Below are positions 23,172 to 34,852 of a DNA stretch of 64,000 bases, one piece after another. A program made the position numbers and the translations under genes. The stretch comes from Haemonchus contortus (taxonomy: Eukaryota > Nematoda > Chromadorea > Rhabditida > Trichostrongylidae), in assembly GCA_000469685.2 (NCBI GenBank), contig LS997565.1, positions 50,022,001 to 50,086,000 of the forward strand. Reading direction: 5' to 3'. Under the pieces are notes generated by a model, which saw only the letters and a list, made by a program, of their open reading frames with translations, did no database searches and was not told the origin of the DNA. Numbering within the stretch: position 1 is the stretch's first letter; every line of letters begins with the position of its first letter.

Positions 23172-24452
23172 TTACCGCCAAGCTTCGAGATCCGTGACGT
23201 GATACCTTTGCTCAGCTCTGCTTAGGCTTTTTGACGCAAAGTAGACGGGTTGTAATTGCTTGTCATCACCCTCCTGTGATAATACAGCACCCAGAACGGT
23301 CGTTGAAGCGTCCGTGCAGATGATGAACGGTCTTGTTCCTTCCCTGGCTCTTTCGATGTGAAGAGACAACCAGCCAGTTTTGAGAATCCCAAAGAAAACT
23401 TCCTATAGAAGGATGCCATGCCATTCCTAAAAAGGTTCGCAAGCCTTTGACGTCTCTCGGTGCAGGATACTCTGTGATACCTCAACCTTTTTGGCGTCCA
23501 TGTGCACACCTTCTGCATCAATTATGTGTCCTAGAAAGCTCACTTTTTCTTTCAACAAAACACACTTCTGAGCCTTTAGTCGTAACCCAGCCTCCTTTAA
23601 CTTAGCGCACACTTTTCGCAGCAACTCCATGTCCGGCTTCGTGACTCCGTGCAGATGATAATGTCATCTATATAACAAAAAACTTCCTCTCCCATGAGCT
23701 CTTGTAGCACTGTATCCATAAGTCTTTGGAAAACTGCTGGGCTGGTGCTCAATTCAAATGGGGTAACTCGAAGTTGAAAAAGCCCCTCTGTAGTTGTGAA
23801 TGCTGATTTTGCCCTTGCCTCGTCCGACAGTGGTATTTGCCAGAACACTGCAAAGGTCTAGAGTAGAAAACCATCTTTTCACTGCCATACTCTGAAGAAT
23901 GGCATCCAAAGTTGGCAGTGGATACGAGTCCTGCTTTATCCTCTTATTCAACTCCCTATAATCCACGCACAAACGCATACTCCCGTCCTTTTTCTCAACC
24001 AGCACGATGGGAAATGCCCAATCAGAGTTGCTCCTCTCTATGGTTTTTCGATTCTGCAAATCAGTCAGCAGTTTCTTGAGCTTTTTCCTCACCGCTGAAG
24101 GGACAGGCCTCGCCTTCATGTTTATGGGTTTATTCTCCCCTGTATCTATGTTCATAGTTACCTTGTCATTTCCTGTGAGCTCGCGATCCGATACCAAAAA
24201 TGCCTCTGAAAAGGCATCCAGTACCTTTATTACATCATCACTATTCTCATCCATATTTGAACTTTGTTTTATCTGCTCAGTTAGCAGAGCTCGCCTTTCG
24301 TGCGCACTAATTGACCTCAGTGAATCCTCTATCACACATGGGTTAACGTCTTCCCATTTCTCCGTCCACTTCTCCGTACCCCAGCGGCCGATTTCTTCTC
24401 CTTGCCCCAGAATCATTGGCTTGCCACTATTGTTTACTGCTGGTATCTCCAA
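23172..24452 (-). pseudogene. Reverse transcriptase and RNase H region
   Basis: The frame 24452-23754 holds VEKKDGSMRLCVDYRELN and FSTLDL, conserved Gypsy polymerase blocks. After a frameshift, 23848-23597 holds FWQIPLSDEARAKSAF and the catalytic CYIDDIII. The frame 23521-23222 has FYRKFSLGFSKLA, and 23369-23172 begins the RNase H domain (ICTDASTTVLGAVLSQ, then YFASKSLS). At least three frameshifts make it inactive. The YRELN and Y-DD blocks assign it to Ty3/Gypsy. Confidence 0.9.
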
Positions 24453-24581
24453 CTGGTGGTCTCTGTCTTTGAAGATTCCACATCCAAGTCCCTTCCTAGA
24501 TGGCCAGACGACACCCTCTGTCGCTTGCCCCTCTATATCACAGCGCGCTTTTACTATCTTGGCCGTGTAAGGCGGGATATA

Positions 24582-26150
24582 CAGTACCGGTCAGTGAAGT
24601 ATGCGTTTTCAATTTTTTAAACATAACTTCCGCAAATTTCAACCTTTCGGTGGGAAACTTGAACAGCACGTAACTTTAACACTTAGTAACATTATACTTG
24701 TGCAGCAGCCTAGCAGCACATTTCCAACCGAAAATTGCGCTTAATTTTCAAACAGCCCCCCTACGCACATTTTTGCCTTCGATAACTCGTGGGTTTTTAC
24801 GTTAGGAAATTCGAGGTAATTCTCGCTCCTTTGTGTCACGTCATGCACCTAGTACATCAATAAGACTTTTCCAATGCACTGGGGAATCTGTAAGTCACGG
24901 CAAAGTCAATTTGACGCCGTCATTCGAGGTTTCCAGGAAGCCTTAACATCCAGGCGAGTTTCTGAAGTTCAAGGCGTGCCAGTTATGTGCGTACAAGCGA
25001 TTCGGAAGGATTACAAGATCACAAGGTCAGCCGAAGCTAAAATTCACCCAGAGGCAGCGAGATTGACCCTTTGTCTTGTCGATAGGTAAATTGTGCAGCG
25101 TGCAACAAATGGCTCGCGTCAAGATTTTTCGCGAAATCTCGCCGCCCGAGAGACCAATCCTCTCGTGAACACTGTTCTACGTCTTCTGAAAGAGGTCGGT
25201 CTGTTTGGACATCGTCCAGCAAAGAATTACTGATTACTGCCAAGAATCGCAAAGTGCTTCTCGATTGGGCTCATACATACTCACAAAAACTGGGTAGTCC
25301 AGCAGTGGCATAAGGCCATCAAAAGCGACAAAACCAAGTTTTCGCTGTCCAACAAGGACGAAATCATGTTTGTGTGACGTCCAATCGGTAGCAGATGCCA
25401 TGCAAGTTACCAGCTGCTAACCGTGAAATATGGTGGGGGTACAGTGATGATTTACGGTAGCTTCTGTGGCAAAGGAGTGTGCCCCCTCTGAAGTATCGAG
25501 TGTAAGATGGATTCTAAAATGTGCACCAACATTACGAAAGCTGTTATCTATCTGTTCATTCGCAGTATTGGCCTCGGTCACTTAATTTTCCAGCAAGACT
25601 ATGACCCGGAGCACAAATCGAAGCTGCTCACCAAATGATTCCGTTCCTCTGCTACCGTGGCCGTTGCAATCCCCAGATCTGAGTCCTATTGAACATCTGC
25701 AGAATTGTCTTTAGTGTCAAGTTAAAAACCTTTGAGCCCACAGCAAGCACGAAAAGCTCGTCAACTTAAGACCATATTGGAGAACACCCCTCAGAAGGGG
25801 ATCGACAAACTCATCAAGTCCATGCCACGCCGATTTAAGCCATCATTGACTCTGAAGGTTATGCTACGAAGCATTCATGTCTTACTTGTTATATTTGCTC
25901 TTATGCAAGTTGCTGCGCTGAGAAATGGAAAATTAAGGCAGATCGAAGTTCCACTGGAATTATGGGGCTTGACCCTTTCTTTGACTAAAATCTTTCAAAA
26001 TATTCCACAATTAACTTAGGCTACTGAAAACGCGCTCTCTGTTCACATGCAGTGATAGGAACTCCTAGTGGAAAAACCAGATGTAAAGATGCTGTTTTAA
26101 AGAAGCTACGTTTGAAAAAGTGAAAACGCATACTTCACTGACCGGTACTG
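24582..26150 (+). mobile_element. Tc1-like transposon inserted in the Gypsy element (1569 bp)
   Basis: Perfect 30-bp inverted termini starting CAGTACCGGTCAGTGAAG, flanked by TA at 24580-24581 and 26151-26152. It lies in the opposite sense to the retrotransposon and separates protease from reverse transcriptase, so it arrived later. The intact termini contrast with a heavily broken transposase. Confidence 0.95.
24874..25860 (+). pseudogene. Tc1-like transposase, broken
   Basis: An N-terminal DNA-binding region (24874-25089) is followed, in shifting frames, by KYGGGTVMIYGSF, matching the usual GGG.VM.WG block, and by FQQDYDPEHKSK, matching FQQDNDPKHTSK around the second catalytic aspartate. 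Stops interrupt every block. Confidence 0.85.
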
Positions 26151-27220
26151 TATGTTCGCTTTGCTACCGTTATTGTCTGAGTCTCTACGCCTCTTTCCCT
26201 CCGAATCCCTGTTCTATCTTGCGAAATCGTCAGGTCTACTCCAAGGTCGCTCAACGCATTGGTCCCGAGAAGAACCTCGTCGTCGCAGCTATCCACGATG
26301 TAGAAGGCTACATCGCTGCTTCGTCCACCTTCCAACTCAACCATTATCCTAACTGCACCCATGAATTTCATTCTATTATTAGACGCATCATAAACTGGCA
26401 CGTTCTTGTCATCCTTTATAAGTTCAAGCCTATCCACGTCAAAACCTCTGTCTTTGGCACGTGCTAGCACTCTCGCGGGCACTATGCTGATCGTCGAACC
26501 TGTATCTAACAGAGTGGGCACTCGACATTCCAGCATTCTCGTCCAACACGCCATTCTTTTCCCCACCAGCGGTGAAGATGTTTTTGGGCTGTCTGCTGTT
26601 TCTACACCCATGCTTCTCGCTTTCTGTATAATCCGCGAGATCCCCTCGGTATCTCGAAAGTCGCTTCTTTCTCGACTCTCGTTAATCCGTCTCACCTGTG
26701 TTCTCTGGGTACACTCCTTTGCTATGTGGCCAAACTTTGAACACTTAAAACACTTCTTACTATCGCCATACTTCCTCCCTGCAGGGCCTGACCCGCAAGA
26801 CGATCTCCGTTCTGGTGTTCTTGGAGGGTGGTTCTGAGGATTTCCTGACCCCATCTCGAGATAACGCTGCTTCGTTATCTCCTTATCCTCTTTACTTGTT
26901 TCCCTGACTTCGGTGCTTCTTGAAACCTTACCAACGTTTGATTCCTCCTTGTTGCTGTACGCCTTTGCTCTTAACCTCCAGTGGCAATATCGATCTTCCT
27001 TCTCGTATGTCCCTCCATACATTCTTTCAGATAGCTCGATTGATGAAGCCAACTGTTTAACCTCTTCGTACGCCTTCTCGGGAGTTGTCCTATGAAGCGC
27101 ACTCAATAGCTGAGTATACTCAGGCCACTCCCTGAGATTAGACAAGAGTATATGCGCGAATTCTAGTGAACTGTCCTCTAACCTACCCTGCGGGTTGGCT
27201 TTACTTCCCAGTTTCTCCAA
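26150..27220 (-). pseudogene. Nucleocapsid zinc knuckle and aspartic protease
   Basis: One open frame carries CFKCSKFGHIAKEC, a CX2CX4HX4C zinc knuckle of retroelement nucleocapsids, then LLDTGSTISIVPARVL with the DTG active site of a retropepsin, and later VLLGTNALSDLGVDL, typical of the C-terminal part of that fold. The frame is cut at its 3' end by the Tc1-like insertion; the last five residues come from the transposon terminus. Confidence 0.9.
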
Positions 27221-27222
27221 TG

Positions 27223-28256
27223 CTAGGCAATAGTCGGCGACCTCTTGGTTGGGGCGAATCCTAAGTTCAACTCAGCAATGGCACGCATCCTACCGGTCAC
27301 GCTATCTTCTGCGAGCAACTTCCCTAACTCTTCGATCACCACCTCGAATCCCCTGCGTTTCAATTCCGCCGGTAAAGACAAGAATACTGACTTTGCTCTA
27401 CCACCCAGGTGATCATCTCTCAATATTTCAATAAGTGTCTCATCGCTCGTTATACCCTTTGATATTTCCTCCGGAACCTTCTAACAGACTCTTTGAAATT
27501 CTCATTGAGCTTTCCTTTGTAAACCCCAAGATCGGCACATGACAAAGATCAAAAGCAATTAAGCATATCCATAGTCAAACTCTGACCTTGTTGTCTTCTT
27601 GGTTCCTCCGAGTAGGTCTGCGCATAATGCCTCCATTTGGACTCGTAAGGTGCTCCAATCCGCAGCGCCGGTGCTGACTGTAAAACCAGATTATCTCTTT
27701 CTCCATCGCAAGCCGTCTTCTTACTGTCAGCACACTCACCATTGCTATTCTTTTCATTATCCACATCAGCATATCTCGGGGCGTCCGCCTTCTCCTTAAG
27801 CTGCTTTGCGACCGTCACTACCTGCAACGCATCGGTGTTTAATCCCTCACATACTGTTGGTAGAATTTCACCATCCTTCTCTATGGTGCAGATGTACTGC
27901 TCCCAATCCTCCTCTGTTTCTATTCCTCTCACGTGCAAAACCTTAAATATTCCCTGTTTGATCACGGTTGTGGTCTTACAATTACTTGCCAACATCTCCA
28001 CTTCTTCGCGTATCTTATCCACTTCTCTCCTTACTACCTCCGCATGTTTCTCTTTGTACCGATCAGAAACTTTATGCTCTCTCACCTCCTCGTTCACGAC
28101 CCGCGGTACTTGCTACAAAAGACCGCCTATCCTTTTCAATTCCTTACTTATCAATTCAAGCGGGAAGGCGAATTCATGTGAACTCACTCCAGGTTCCTGC
28201 AGAAATTCCTCGATGCCTTCTTCCATATTGACCTCGTCTTCGTCTCGGCCCACCAT
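27223..28256 (-). pseudogene. Gag region of the Gypsy element
   Basis: Opens MVGRDEDEVNMEEG at 28256, reaches an in-frame TAG about 47 codons later, then continues as a charged, helix-rich frame to 27549. It shifts frame near 27545 and again near 27430. Length and position fit Gag matrix/capsid, although no specific capsid motif was recognised. Confidence 0.7.
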
Positions 28257-28589
28257 TTTTAGTAACTTCAGTTAGTAACTGTAACAACCTGCAGTTACTT
28301 ATCTTTACTATTAACTCAGCGGAAGCGAATACACACGACGTCACTACGACGTGGTTGATTGTTCACGATCGATTGATCCCTTGGGCAATCTGTTACAGCC
28401 CCTGTGATTCACCTGTATTTGGACCAATCGATCGTTACTTACAGCCTTGGCTCGCCCTGTACCACGAGCCAAGCTGTCCTCACTAAGTTTTGGGTCGCCC
28501 TGTATCACGAACCCAAACTTGCTACTTCCCTCGGCTTGATCTCCGTGATCAAACCCCCTGTAGCTACTGTTTACTGTTTCCGCACGCCT

Positions 28590-28607
28590 AGTTTAGTTCG
28601 GCCCCCA
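28590..28607 (-). promoter_or_regulatory. Primer binding site
   Basis: Directly next to the 5' LTR the element reads TGGGGGCCGAACTAAAC. TGG at the LTR edge fits pairing with the CCA end of a tRNA. I cannot say which tRNA. Confidence 0.7.
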
Positions 28608-28921
28608 TGTGGAGTTTATGCTGTCCCCCCTCCTAGCGTGCTTGGTAAACAGTAACAACAGATGAGGTTAGATTTATTAGAGAACGCACAAAAAATTGCA
28701 TAACACGAACAAACGGCGAATAAACAATTTACAAATAAAAAGAAGAAAGCGATGACCGCCCGAAGGGAGGGCGGTGGGTCGTTCCTCCGGGGAGACTCCT
28801 CCACCTGCAAAAAGAAACCTCTTTTATACCCCTCTCTGTTCCCGCCAGATCAATCGCTCGCTGCCTCAGGGGTGGTCACGGCCATACTGCCGTTTTACCG
28901 GCCTCCCCCCTCTTACCAACA
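28608..28921 (-). repeat. 5' LTR of the Gypsy element
   Basis: In element sense it runs from TGTTGGTAAGAG at 28921 to ACTCCACA at 28608. A TATAAAAG box (28821-28828) and an AATAAA signal (28673-28678) lie in the order expected for U3-R-U5. Confidence 0.95.
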
Positions 28922-29039
28922 GGTTAACTCGGGAAAGAGGTGACTAAAATGGACGCTGGAGGTATCTTTGTACAGCGTATAAAAAGCTCTTCAAAACACA
29001 TATTATCAGTCACACCTAAATTTTCCCTTTCCGACAACC
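28922..29039. other. Short unassigned spacer
   Basis: Lies between the LTR and the mariner remnant. No terminal repeat of the mariner was identified. Confidence 0.4.
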
Positions 29040-29905
29040 ATGCCCCATGATTTCAAGCCGTCGAAACTCCACCTCAGCAATACCTTCCTATTTCTTTTTT
29101 TTTTATCTGGCCAAGAAGCCGCGGAGATCGATAGGCTTATGAAGGAAGTTTACAAGAAGGTTGCTCCTGCTAGATACACAATTCACAAGTGGCACTCGAA
29201 GTTCGCGTCGGGCGACTATTCCATGGGCAAGATGAAGACTGTCCAGGACGCCTAATGGAGTTGGATTTGAACGTGTTGCGGAGCCATGTGGAAGCCGATC
29301 CGTATCAAACTACCCATGAACTAGCAGTCACTCCTGGCGTGATTCAGTTCACAGTTGCTCGTGGATTGAAGTCAATCGGCAAGGTGCGAAGGCTCCGTCG
29401 ATGGTTCCCCATGACTCCAACCGCCGCGCCAACATGGCACTTTCTCTCCTCACGCTCAAGCGGGATGAGAAGTAGATTTCTACTCCAACGCTCATCAGCG
29501 TGTCGTTGGGTAGACAAAGGTGCGTATGCAGAAGATCTCCCTAAACGCAACGTACACGCCAGGAAGGTTATGCTCTACATCTTGTGGAGCGTTTACAGTG
29601 CCGAATATTGAGAGCTGCTAGACGAAAGATGTACACTGACCGCGAACGACCAAAACTGAACTAACGACTTTCGGCTGGTCAGTTTTACCACACCCACTAC
29701 ATTTCCCAGACTTGGCTCCCTAGGATTACCACCATTCCTTCCATCTCCAAAGTCTTCTGGCTCCCAAACCCGCGTCGACATCAAAATGTCACTCAAGCAC
29801 TTTTTCAAGGGCCAGCCCCCAGCGTTCTGGAGCAAGGGCATCTACAATCTGCCCAAGCGTTGGCAGAAGACCATCGATGCCAATGGAGCATTTCAAATAA
29901 TTCGC
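29040..29905 (+). pseudogene. Mariner (DD34D) transposase remnant
   Basis: The N-terminal part has QEAAEIDRLMKEVY and WHSKFASGDYSM, a helix-turn-helix with the usual 'W...F..G......R' ending. Next comes HVEADPYQTTHELAV and GLKSIGKVRRL, matching the mariner 'D..qsT.ELA' and 'LK.IGKV.KL' blocks. Near 29690-29900, in shifted frames, are LPHPLHFPDLAP, corresponding to the mariner HPPYSPDLAP block, and an ending resembling the 'GI..LP.RW..V....G.YF' C-terminus. A TAA after residue 71 and several shifts show it is dead. Confidence 0.8.
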
Positions 29906-29909
29906 CATT

Positions 29910-30014
29910 GGCTGCTTTCATAGCCCACGTTTTGACCCGCGACCAGTCGTGCGATCGGTTGCTGAGATCGGCTGCGACCGGTCGCGGGCCAAATCGTGGG
30001 CTACGAAAGCAGCC
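29910..30014. mobile_element. Fold-back MITE with ATT duplication (105 bp)
   Basis: GGCTGCTTTCATAGCCCACG at the left and its near-complement at the right, flanked by ATT at 29907-29909 and 30015-30017. Same family as 13486-13744. Confidence 0.9.
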
Positions 30015-30770
30015 ATTGTCGTTCAAAAATCGTAAGATTAATATTATCATTGTCAGTTTGCCCGAGGACTTACGACTCAACCTAATAGTTAGGGGGTTTA
30101 ATAAAAAGAGCTCAATGGTGGCATGGTCGTGTTGTGTAGAGAGACTCGTTTAAAGTTTATTTATCGCCGGCGCTCGGAATTAGGTCTAGGAAGTAATTGA
30201 AGTCAGTATCATATAACAGCACAAGAATAACAGAATTTCCTCATTTCTTGCCACTAGATCATCGCTACTCAGTACCAAAAATTGCACCTCGATCAGGAAT
30301 TACGAGAGACTATTTCAGTTGCATCAAAACCGATCCGACCACCAAATCTCTTTTATTTATAAAGCAGTAACATGGTGTGTCGAATTGTAGGTTTGTGTGT
30401 TTGTCGTTCTGTCCGTCGGCAAACTTTATGATTACGATAAGGTAGTGTTATGAAAAACCAATCTCTATTCTACACTTCCTTCTTATACATAAGGCAGTAA
30501 CTTGGTGGGTAGGTTGATGGAGTGGAGTGAGTTTTTGCGGAGTAACATGGAATAACTGTTTACTCCGAAACTGTGATTTCGATCTGCCCCGGCGTCGTGC
30601 TATGTATGTCTTTACAAAAACCAGAGGTGATAAAGTGGTTGGGAGACTGAGCTTTTTTTAACCTAATTTCAACAGAAGGAGGTTAGCCCATGATCGTGCT
30701 CATTCACGTTTCTCAGAGAACATACAGTTTTTGATCTAAGCTCTAGAAGGGAAGAGGTACCGTTGAGTGT
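30015..30770. other. No recognised gene
   Basis: Two related segments, AAAGCAGTAACATGGTG (30360) and TAAGGCAGTAACTTGGTG (30491), form a short degenerate direct repeat. No exon supported. Confidence 0.4.
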
Positions 30771-30960
30771 GGCTGCCTTCATAGTCCGCGATTTGGCCCG
30801 CGAGCGCGCTAGTGAGCGAGGGGGTCTACCCGTCCGGCGGTATCGACCAAGATTGTGTTGTAAAAAGGGGCAAGCGCCGCTCCCCCCTCGCCCCCCCCCT
30901 TCCCCCGTTGCTCGCTCGGTCGCGCGCTCGCGGGCCAAATCGCGGGCTATGAGAGCAGCC
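30771..30960. mobile_element. Fold-back MITE, 'GGCTGC' family (190 bp)
   Basis: Arms start GGCTGCCTTCATAGTCCGCG and end with the near-complement, with GCGAGCGCGC inner arms. Flanks TGT and GGT match imperfectly. The overlapping frames on both strands are arm artefacts. Confidence 0.85.
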
Positions 30961-32280
30961 GGTGAGTTACTCAAGCGCCTCCAATCACCCGTCACATATA
31001 CGACGCAACAGGAAGGTACCCCGGGTGAGCCCATGTCATGAGTGATGGGGACGTTACTGTATCACACATTCACGAGTTGAAATCCCTCCAACATCCTAGC
31101 CTTTAGCACGAGGTAATCATGGGTAACGGAACTTCTTCCCGGTTGCGGGCGTTTGCCTTGCGGCATGCGGCAAATCTTACTGCAATTACCGTACTCATCG
31201 AGCTTTTTTATTAGTTTTGATCGTTTTTTTCTGTCTCTTTTTCGTTTTTATGTTCACTAGACTTGACTAATTAGAATGACTCCTCCTATATTAGCGACGA
31301 CCAAGTCCACATTGGGATTGAAGGGAACGGCCAATCCGAATAATTAAAGGAATTTCCACAATACAAGTCGCGCCCTCTAATCTTCCATCGCATCTCGCGA
31401 TACGAGACGGGTGACCGTTTTTGGAGAGAACATACGGACCCGGGGTGATCATTTCACCTCAACCCCACCGCTCCTTCCCTATGAGGCTTACAATCAGCTT
31501 GAAACTATATGTTTTCGCGTAAAACCGTTTCTCAATACAGGTCAGGTCGACTACCCCTCCTGTACCCCAGCCCTTAATGTTGGTCATATTTGGTTGAAAT
31601 ACACCGGTGTCTTTTGTAATACACTGCAGCGAGCAGCGCTTTTATCGGCCCGGGAGGATCTGTTATGGACTAATCGCCTCCAAAAGAATATAAGGCTTTA
31701 TTGGTCTGAGCAGGTATCAGTCCGGGATTCGATTCGCAGAGCATTCGATCCCTGTGCGTGAATTATAGTGCACTGCACCACCATTAATTGTTTTAAAACT
31801 GTTATTACTGTTTGACTTGATGTTTTGTTAACTGGTGTTATTTCGCCGCAGTACGCGATCCTGAATTCTCACGAGGTTGCGAGTTATGGGAAAAATCTCT
31901 GCTTCAGACGAGACTCGAAGCCGTACCGTGCTCGAACAGCAAGATGATTCATTTAGTACTACGGAGACCCGCTTGCCTTCGTCTTCTTGATTGCAAGAAG
32001 GAATACGGAATACTGAAGCCCCATTGCCGAACTTTTCAGCATCCTGATTCGATTAGATTAGATGTGTTTGATTCTGACTAAATCTGTCTACAAATATGCC
32101 TGTATGTTAGGGAAACCCTACTTTTCTCTTAAAAGGAGGCTGGGGAAGTTCAGGTTCTCGGTTGTTTTGGCTGGATGCCAGCTGGGCACAATTCTGAAGT
32201 ATCACTGTAGCTATCAGCTGGATTATGTGTTATCAATCATTATCACTCAATGTTGTTTTGAAACTTTGACGGAGGGTTTC
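30961..32280. other. Upstream region of the first four-TM gene
   Basis: A 116-codon plus-strand frame at 31411-31761 has no recognisable domain and no splice partners. I treat it as unproven. No promoter motif was identified. Confidence 0.4.
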
Positions 32281-32284
32281 TCAT

Positions 32285-32296
32285 TTTTTAGTCAGA
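32285..32296 (+). promoter_or_regulatory. Likely trans-splice acceptor
   Basis: ATTTTTTAG ends five bases before the start ATG, with no upstream open frame joined to it. In nematodes such a site next to the ATG usually receives a spliced leader. Inference. Confidence 0.5.
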
Positions 32297-34852
32297 TGGC
32301 TTGCACTGCATTTCATTCGCAATCTCTTTTCGGATTACTAGTGAGTTTCTGCTGGACGTCTTGAAGGGTTCCCTGGAGAACACGATGATGTGGGCATCTA
32401 TGTGGTGGATGGAGCTCCTTGTCCCGCCTGAATGGAACCTGGATGAACTGTAAAACTTGGAAGGGCAGTTCCTTGCTAAATATCCCAGAGTTTGAATTGA
32501 ATAAGTCTAGTCTTGGAAGTATTGGGACCACTCCATCTCTGTTGCAAGGCTTGTCTCAAGCGCTAATCATTCGGCCCTCAATGATCAACATCATCATTTC
32601 GACATTGGTCCTTGCTACCGACACTTTATACTCAAGGAATGTTAAGATGGCTTTTGTCTACCAGATTCATAAAAGGAAAACACAATTTTTCAGGTTATTT
32701 ACGTTGTAATTGTCGCTTCGTTGATTTGTTCGGGGTTATATGACACTTCGTTGAAAAGCGCGAACGCCTTTGACTATGGGGCAAACGTTGGAGATGTCGA
32801 TTTGGAGGCTTTCAAGGTATGTACATTAGGCTTTTTTGAAGAAACCACTTTGACGCTTCCCATTCCAGGTCGTGACGGCCATCGGTGTTCATGGGTTCTC
32901 AGCACTGTGCATAGGGATCTGTCTCTTTGCAAGAAATGTGGTTTGCTGTGCAAAAGTACTTCCTCCGCCGGTGGTGAGTCTTTCACGACGATATATGAAC
33001 CATACTCTGATGGAGAACATCATTCCGAATGGAAACCTCGTTGCAAATCGGTGAATTCCTGATAAGGATTTGTAGAACACATCGAGAGGTCCCAAAAGTA
33101 AACAGCCGATTCCTGAACAACTACAGTCGAAGTTTCGCAACCGGATGCTTGGCGAAATGCCAAATCCATTTGCATATGGCCCTGGACGTTCTCCAGTGCC
33201 GGTTGCCTCCATTGCATTGGCTTTACCCATTCACGCGCATTACTCCTTCAGGTAGCGGACATTGTACCAGAGTTTCCACGGTCTCCGCCACGCACGCGGC
33301 GGGGCAATGGCATCGCAATGACAGTCACCTTAATCACCCACTGGAGATCCACATCTGATCCTTACCCTGCACGTCAGACACATAGGGAGTGGCTGCTTTC
33401 ATAGCCCGCAATTCGGTCCGCGAGCGAGGGACTACTCTTCCGGTGGTACCGACCAAGATCCAGTTGTAAACAAGGAGCAGGTGCCGCCCCCCGTCGCTCG
33501 CTCGCTCGCTCGCGGGCCGAATCGCGGACAATGAAAGCGGCCTGTGAGGCGAGTGCGGCATACGGTTTGCCTAAGTTTATCTTTTGAGCCTACTCATTAC
33601 TTCTACTAGCTCAGTTTGCGGTGGGTCCTTCCTATCACTACCTTTATCACAATCATGGAGTGTTACGGGCGGTCAGACCCACACAATCCATCGTGTAACT
33701 AACTGATCGATATTGAAGAAGGATTTTTGAATGTATTTTCAAACCGTCATGTTTTGAGGCGCCCTCAAAAGCGTACTTCTTAGGTCGTGATCATTTTGTT
33801 CTTCAATTTCGTATTCAACGCTGCTGGATGTACTTGCTTATGGATTCATCACTTGCCCAATTTTCCAGGCCACCGCTCTCGTTCTATTTTTGCTACAGCT
33901 GTACGTGGTTTTTTTGTTTTGATCTTTTTTTGCAAAAGCAGAAACTAAATTACGTGAGGAAGAATCCTCTGCATTTGAGTCCCGCCTACTTCGTAAACCA
34001 CACCCTTTGAACGGTGGCGTCTAGTGAGCAGAGGACTGGTTGCTTTTGTCTGTTGACATGGGCATCTACTGACAGGCAAAAGTGGCTGAAATCTTGCTGT
34101 CATAGTGGCGAAATTCTGATTTCTTTCTTTTTTCAGACTGGTCAGTGAAAGTTCTCGAGATCAATCCCATTTTAGATCCTCTCCTCTGTGGCCTTGGTGT
34201 ACAATGTGGGAATCGTAGGGCTTTACTCGTATTATTGCTCATCCGGTAGAGGCTCTGCAATGCCTGCTGGTGGACGGGCTTATGCAGCAGAAAGCAAAGG
34301 GAGAACTACTGCTACGTTTGACAGGTTGGGCGGTTCACACAAAACTAGAGGGCCTGTCATCCATACCACTCAAACGACCACCAACCAGTATGTTGTTATG
34401 ATACTCATACTATTATACTTTCAGATCCCCTCCAAGCATCCCTGAATGATTCTTTTCAGAACCCAAGAAACCGTTCAAAGTCCAGAAACCAGGGATGGCA
34501 AGGTACGCTGACTAGATCGAATCAAGTAGTCATTAACAAATAAGTAAGGAATCCTTTCAGGAGAGGGCTAATATTCAATCAGAGGACCCCGTCAAACCGG
34601 CAGACGTTGAGCAGAGCGTATGACATTGCAGTGGTGGCTGGATAAGTATGGATACAAAAAAAAGCCGGAACATTTCAGAAAGAAAAAGCAAACGAAATTA
34701 TCAAGAGTGGACAAATGACCCCAAAGATCAAGAGTGAACAAATGACCCCAAAGAAAATACAAGAAGGCGACAACGAAATTAATATGGATGGGAAAACTAC
34801 GAAAACACAAGTCTCTACACTGGACATGCCCGACAAAGAGTACTTCTCGTGA
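32296..34852 (+). CDS. Four-transmembrane protein with lysine-rich tail, paralogue 1
   Basis: Eight exons, all phase-consistent: 32296-32340, 32694-32816, 32869-32973, 33784-33900, 34176-34387, 34460-34502, 34561-34617, 34679-34852 (291 residues). The N-terminus reads MACTAFHSQSLFGLL. Exons 2 to 5 each carry one hydrophobic segment: VIYVVIVASLICSG, then TAIGVHGFSALCIGICLF, then VIILFFNFVFNAAGC, then ILSSVALVYNVGIVGLY. The rest is a hydrophilic tail containing a doubled QMTPK motif and ending DKEYFS. Introns 1 to 4 are all phase 0. Exons 1, 3 and 4 have exactly the lengths of paralogue 2 (45, 105, 117 bp). The product should be a plasma- or endo-membrane protein with both ends probably on the cytosolic side. 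Family and role not recognised. An acceptor at 34424 would end the frame after eight codons, so a short-tail isoform is possible. Confidence 0.8.
33391..33542. mobile_element. Fold-back MITE inside intron 3 of paralogue 1
   Basis: Starts GGCTGCTTTCATAGCCCGC and ends CAATGAAAGCGGCC. Flanks AGT and TGT match two of three bases. Lies wholly within the intron 32974-33783. Confidence 0.85.

Larger units (their letters stand above)
20243..28921 (-). mobile_element. Ty3/Gypsy LTR retrotransposon, decayed, ~7.1 kb plus insert
   Basis: Two LTRs (28608-28921 upstream and 20243-20558 downstream in element sense) bracket Gag, protease, reverse transcriptase/RNase H and integrase in the Gypsy order. The LTRs are TG...CA bounded and differ at roughly 20 of 315 positions by eye. 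Pol is broken by several frameshifts and Gag by a stop, so it is dead. A Tc1-like element (24582-26150) sits between protease and reverse transcriptase. Flanks are GGAT on the left and GGTT on the right: at best an imperfect 4-bp target duplication. Confidence 0.95.

Noticed and set aside
24007..24570. 187-codon plus-strand frame
   Set aside because: Antisense to the reverse transcriptase, whose minus-strand motifs are unambiguous.
32419..32709. 96-codon frame ending near exon 2 of paralogue 1, offering an alternative N-terminus
   Set aside because: The 32296-32340 exon aligns with paralogue 2, has the same length and fits phase. The longer frame has no counterpart there.
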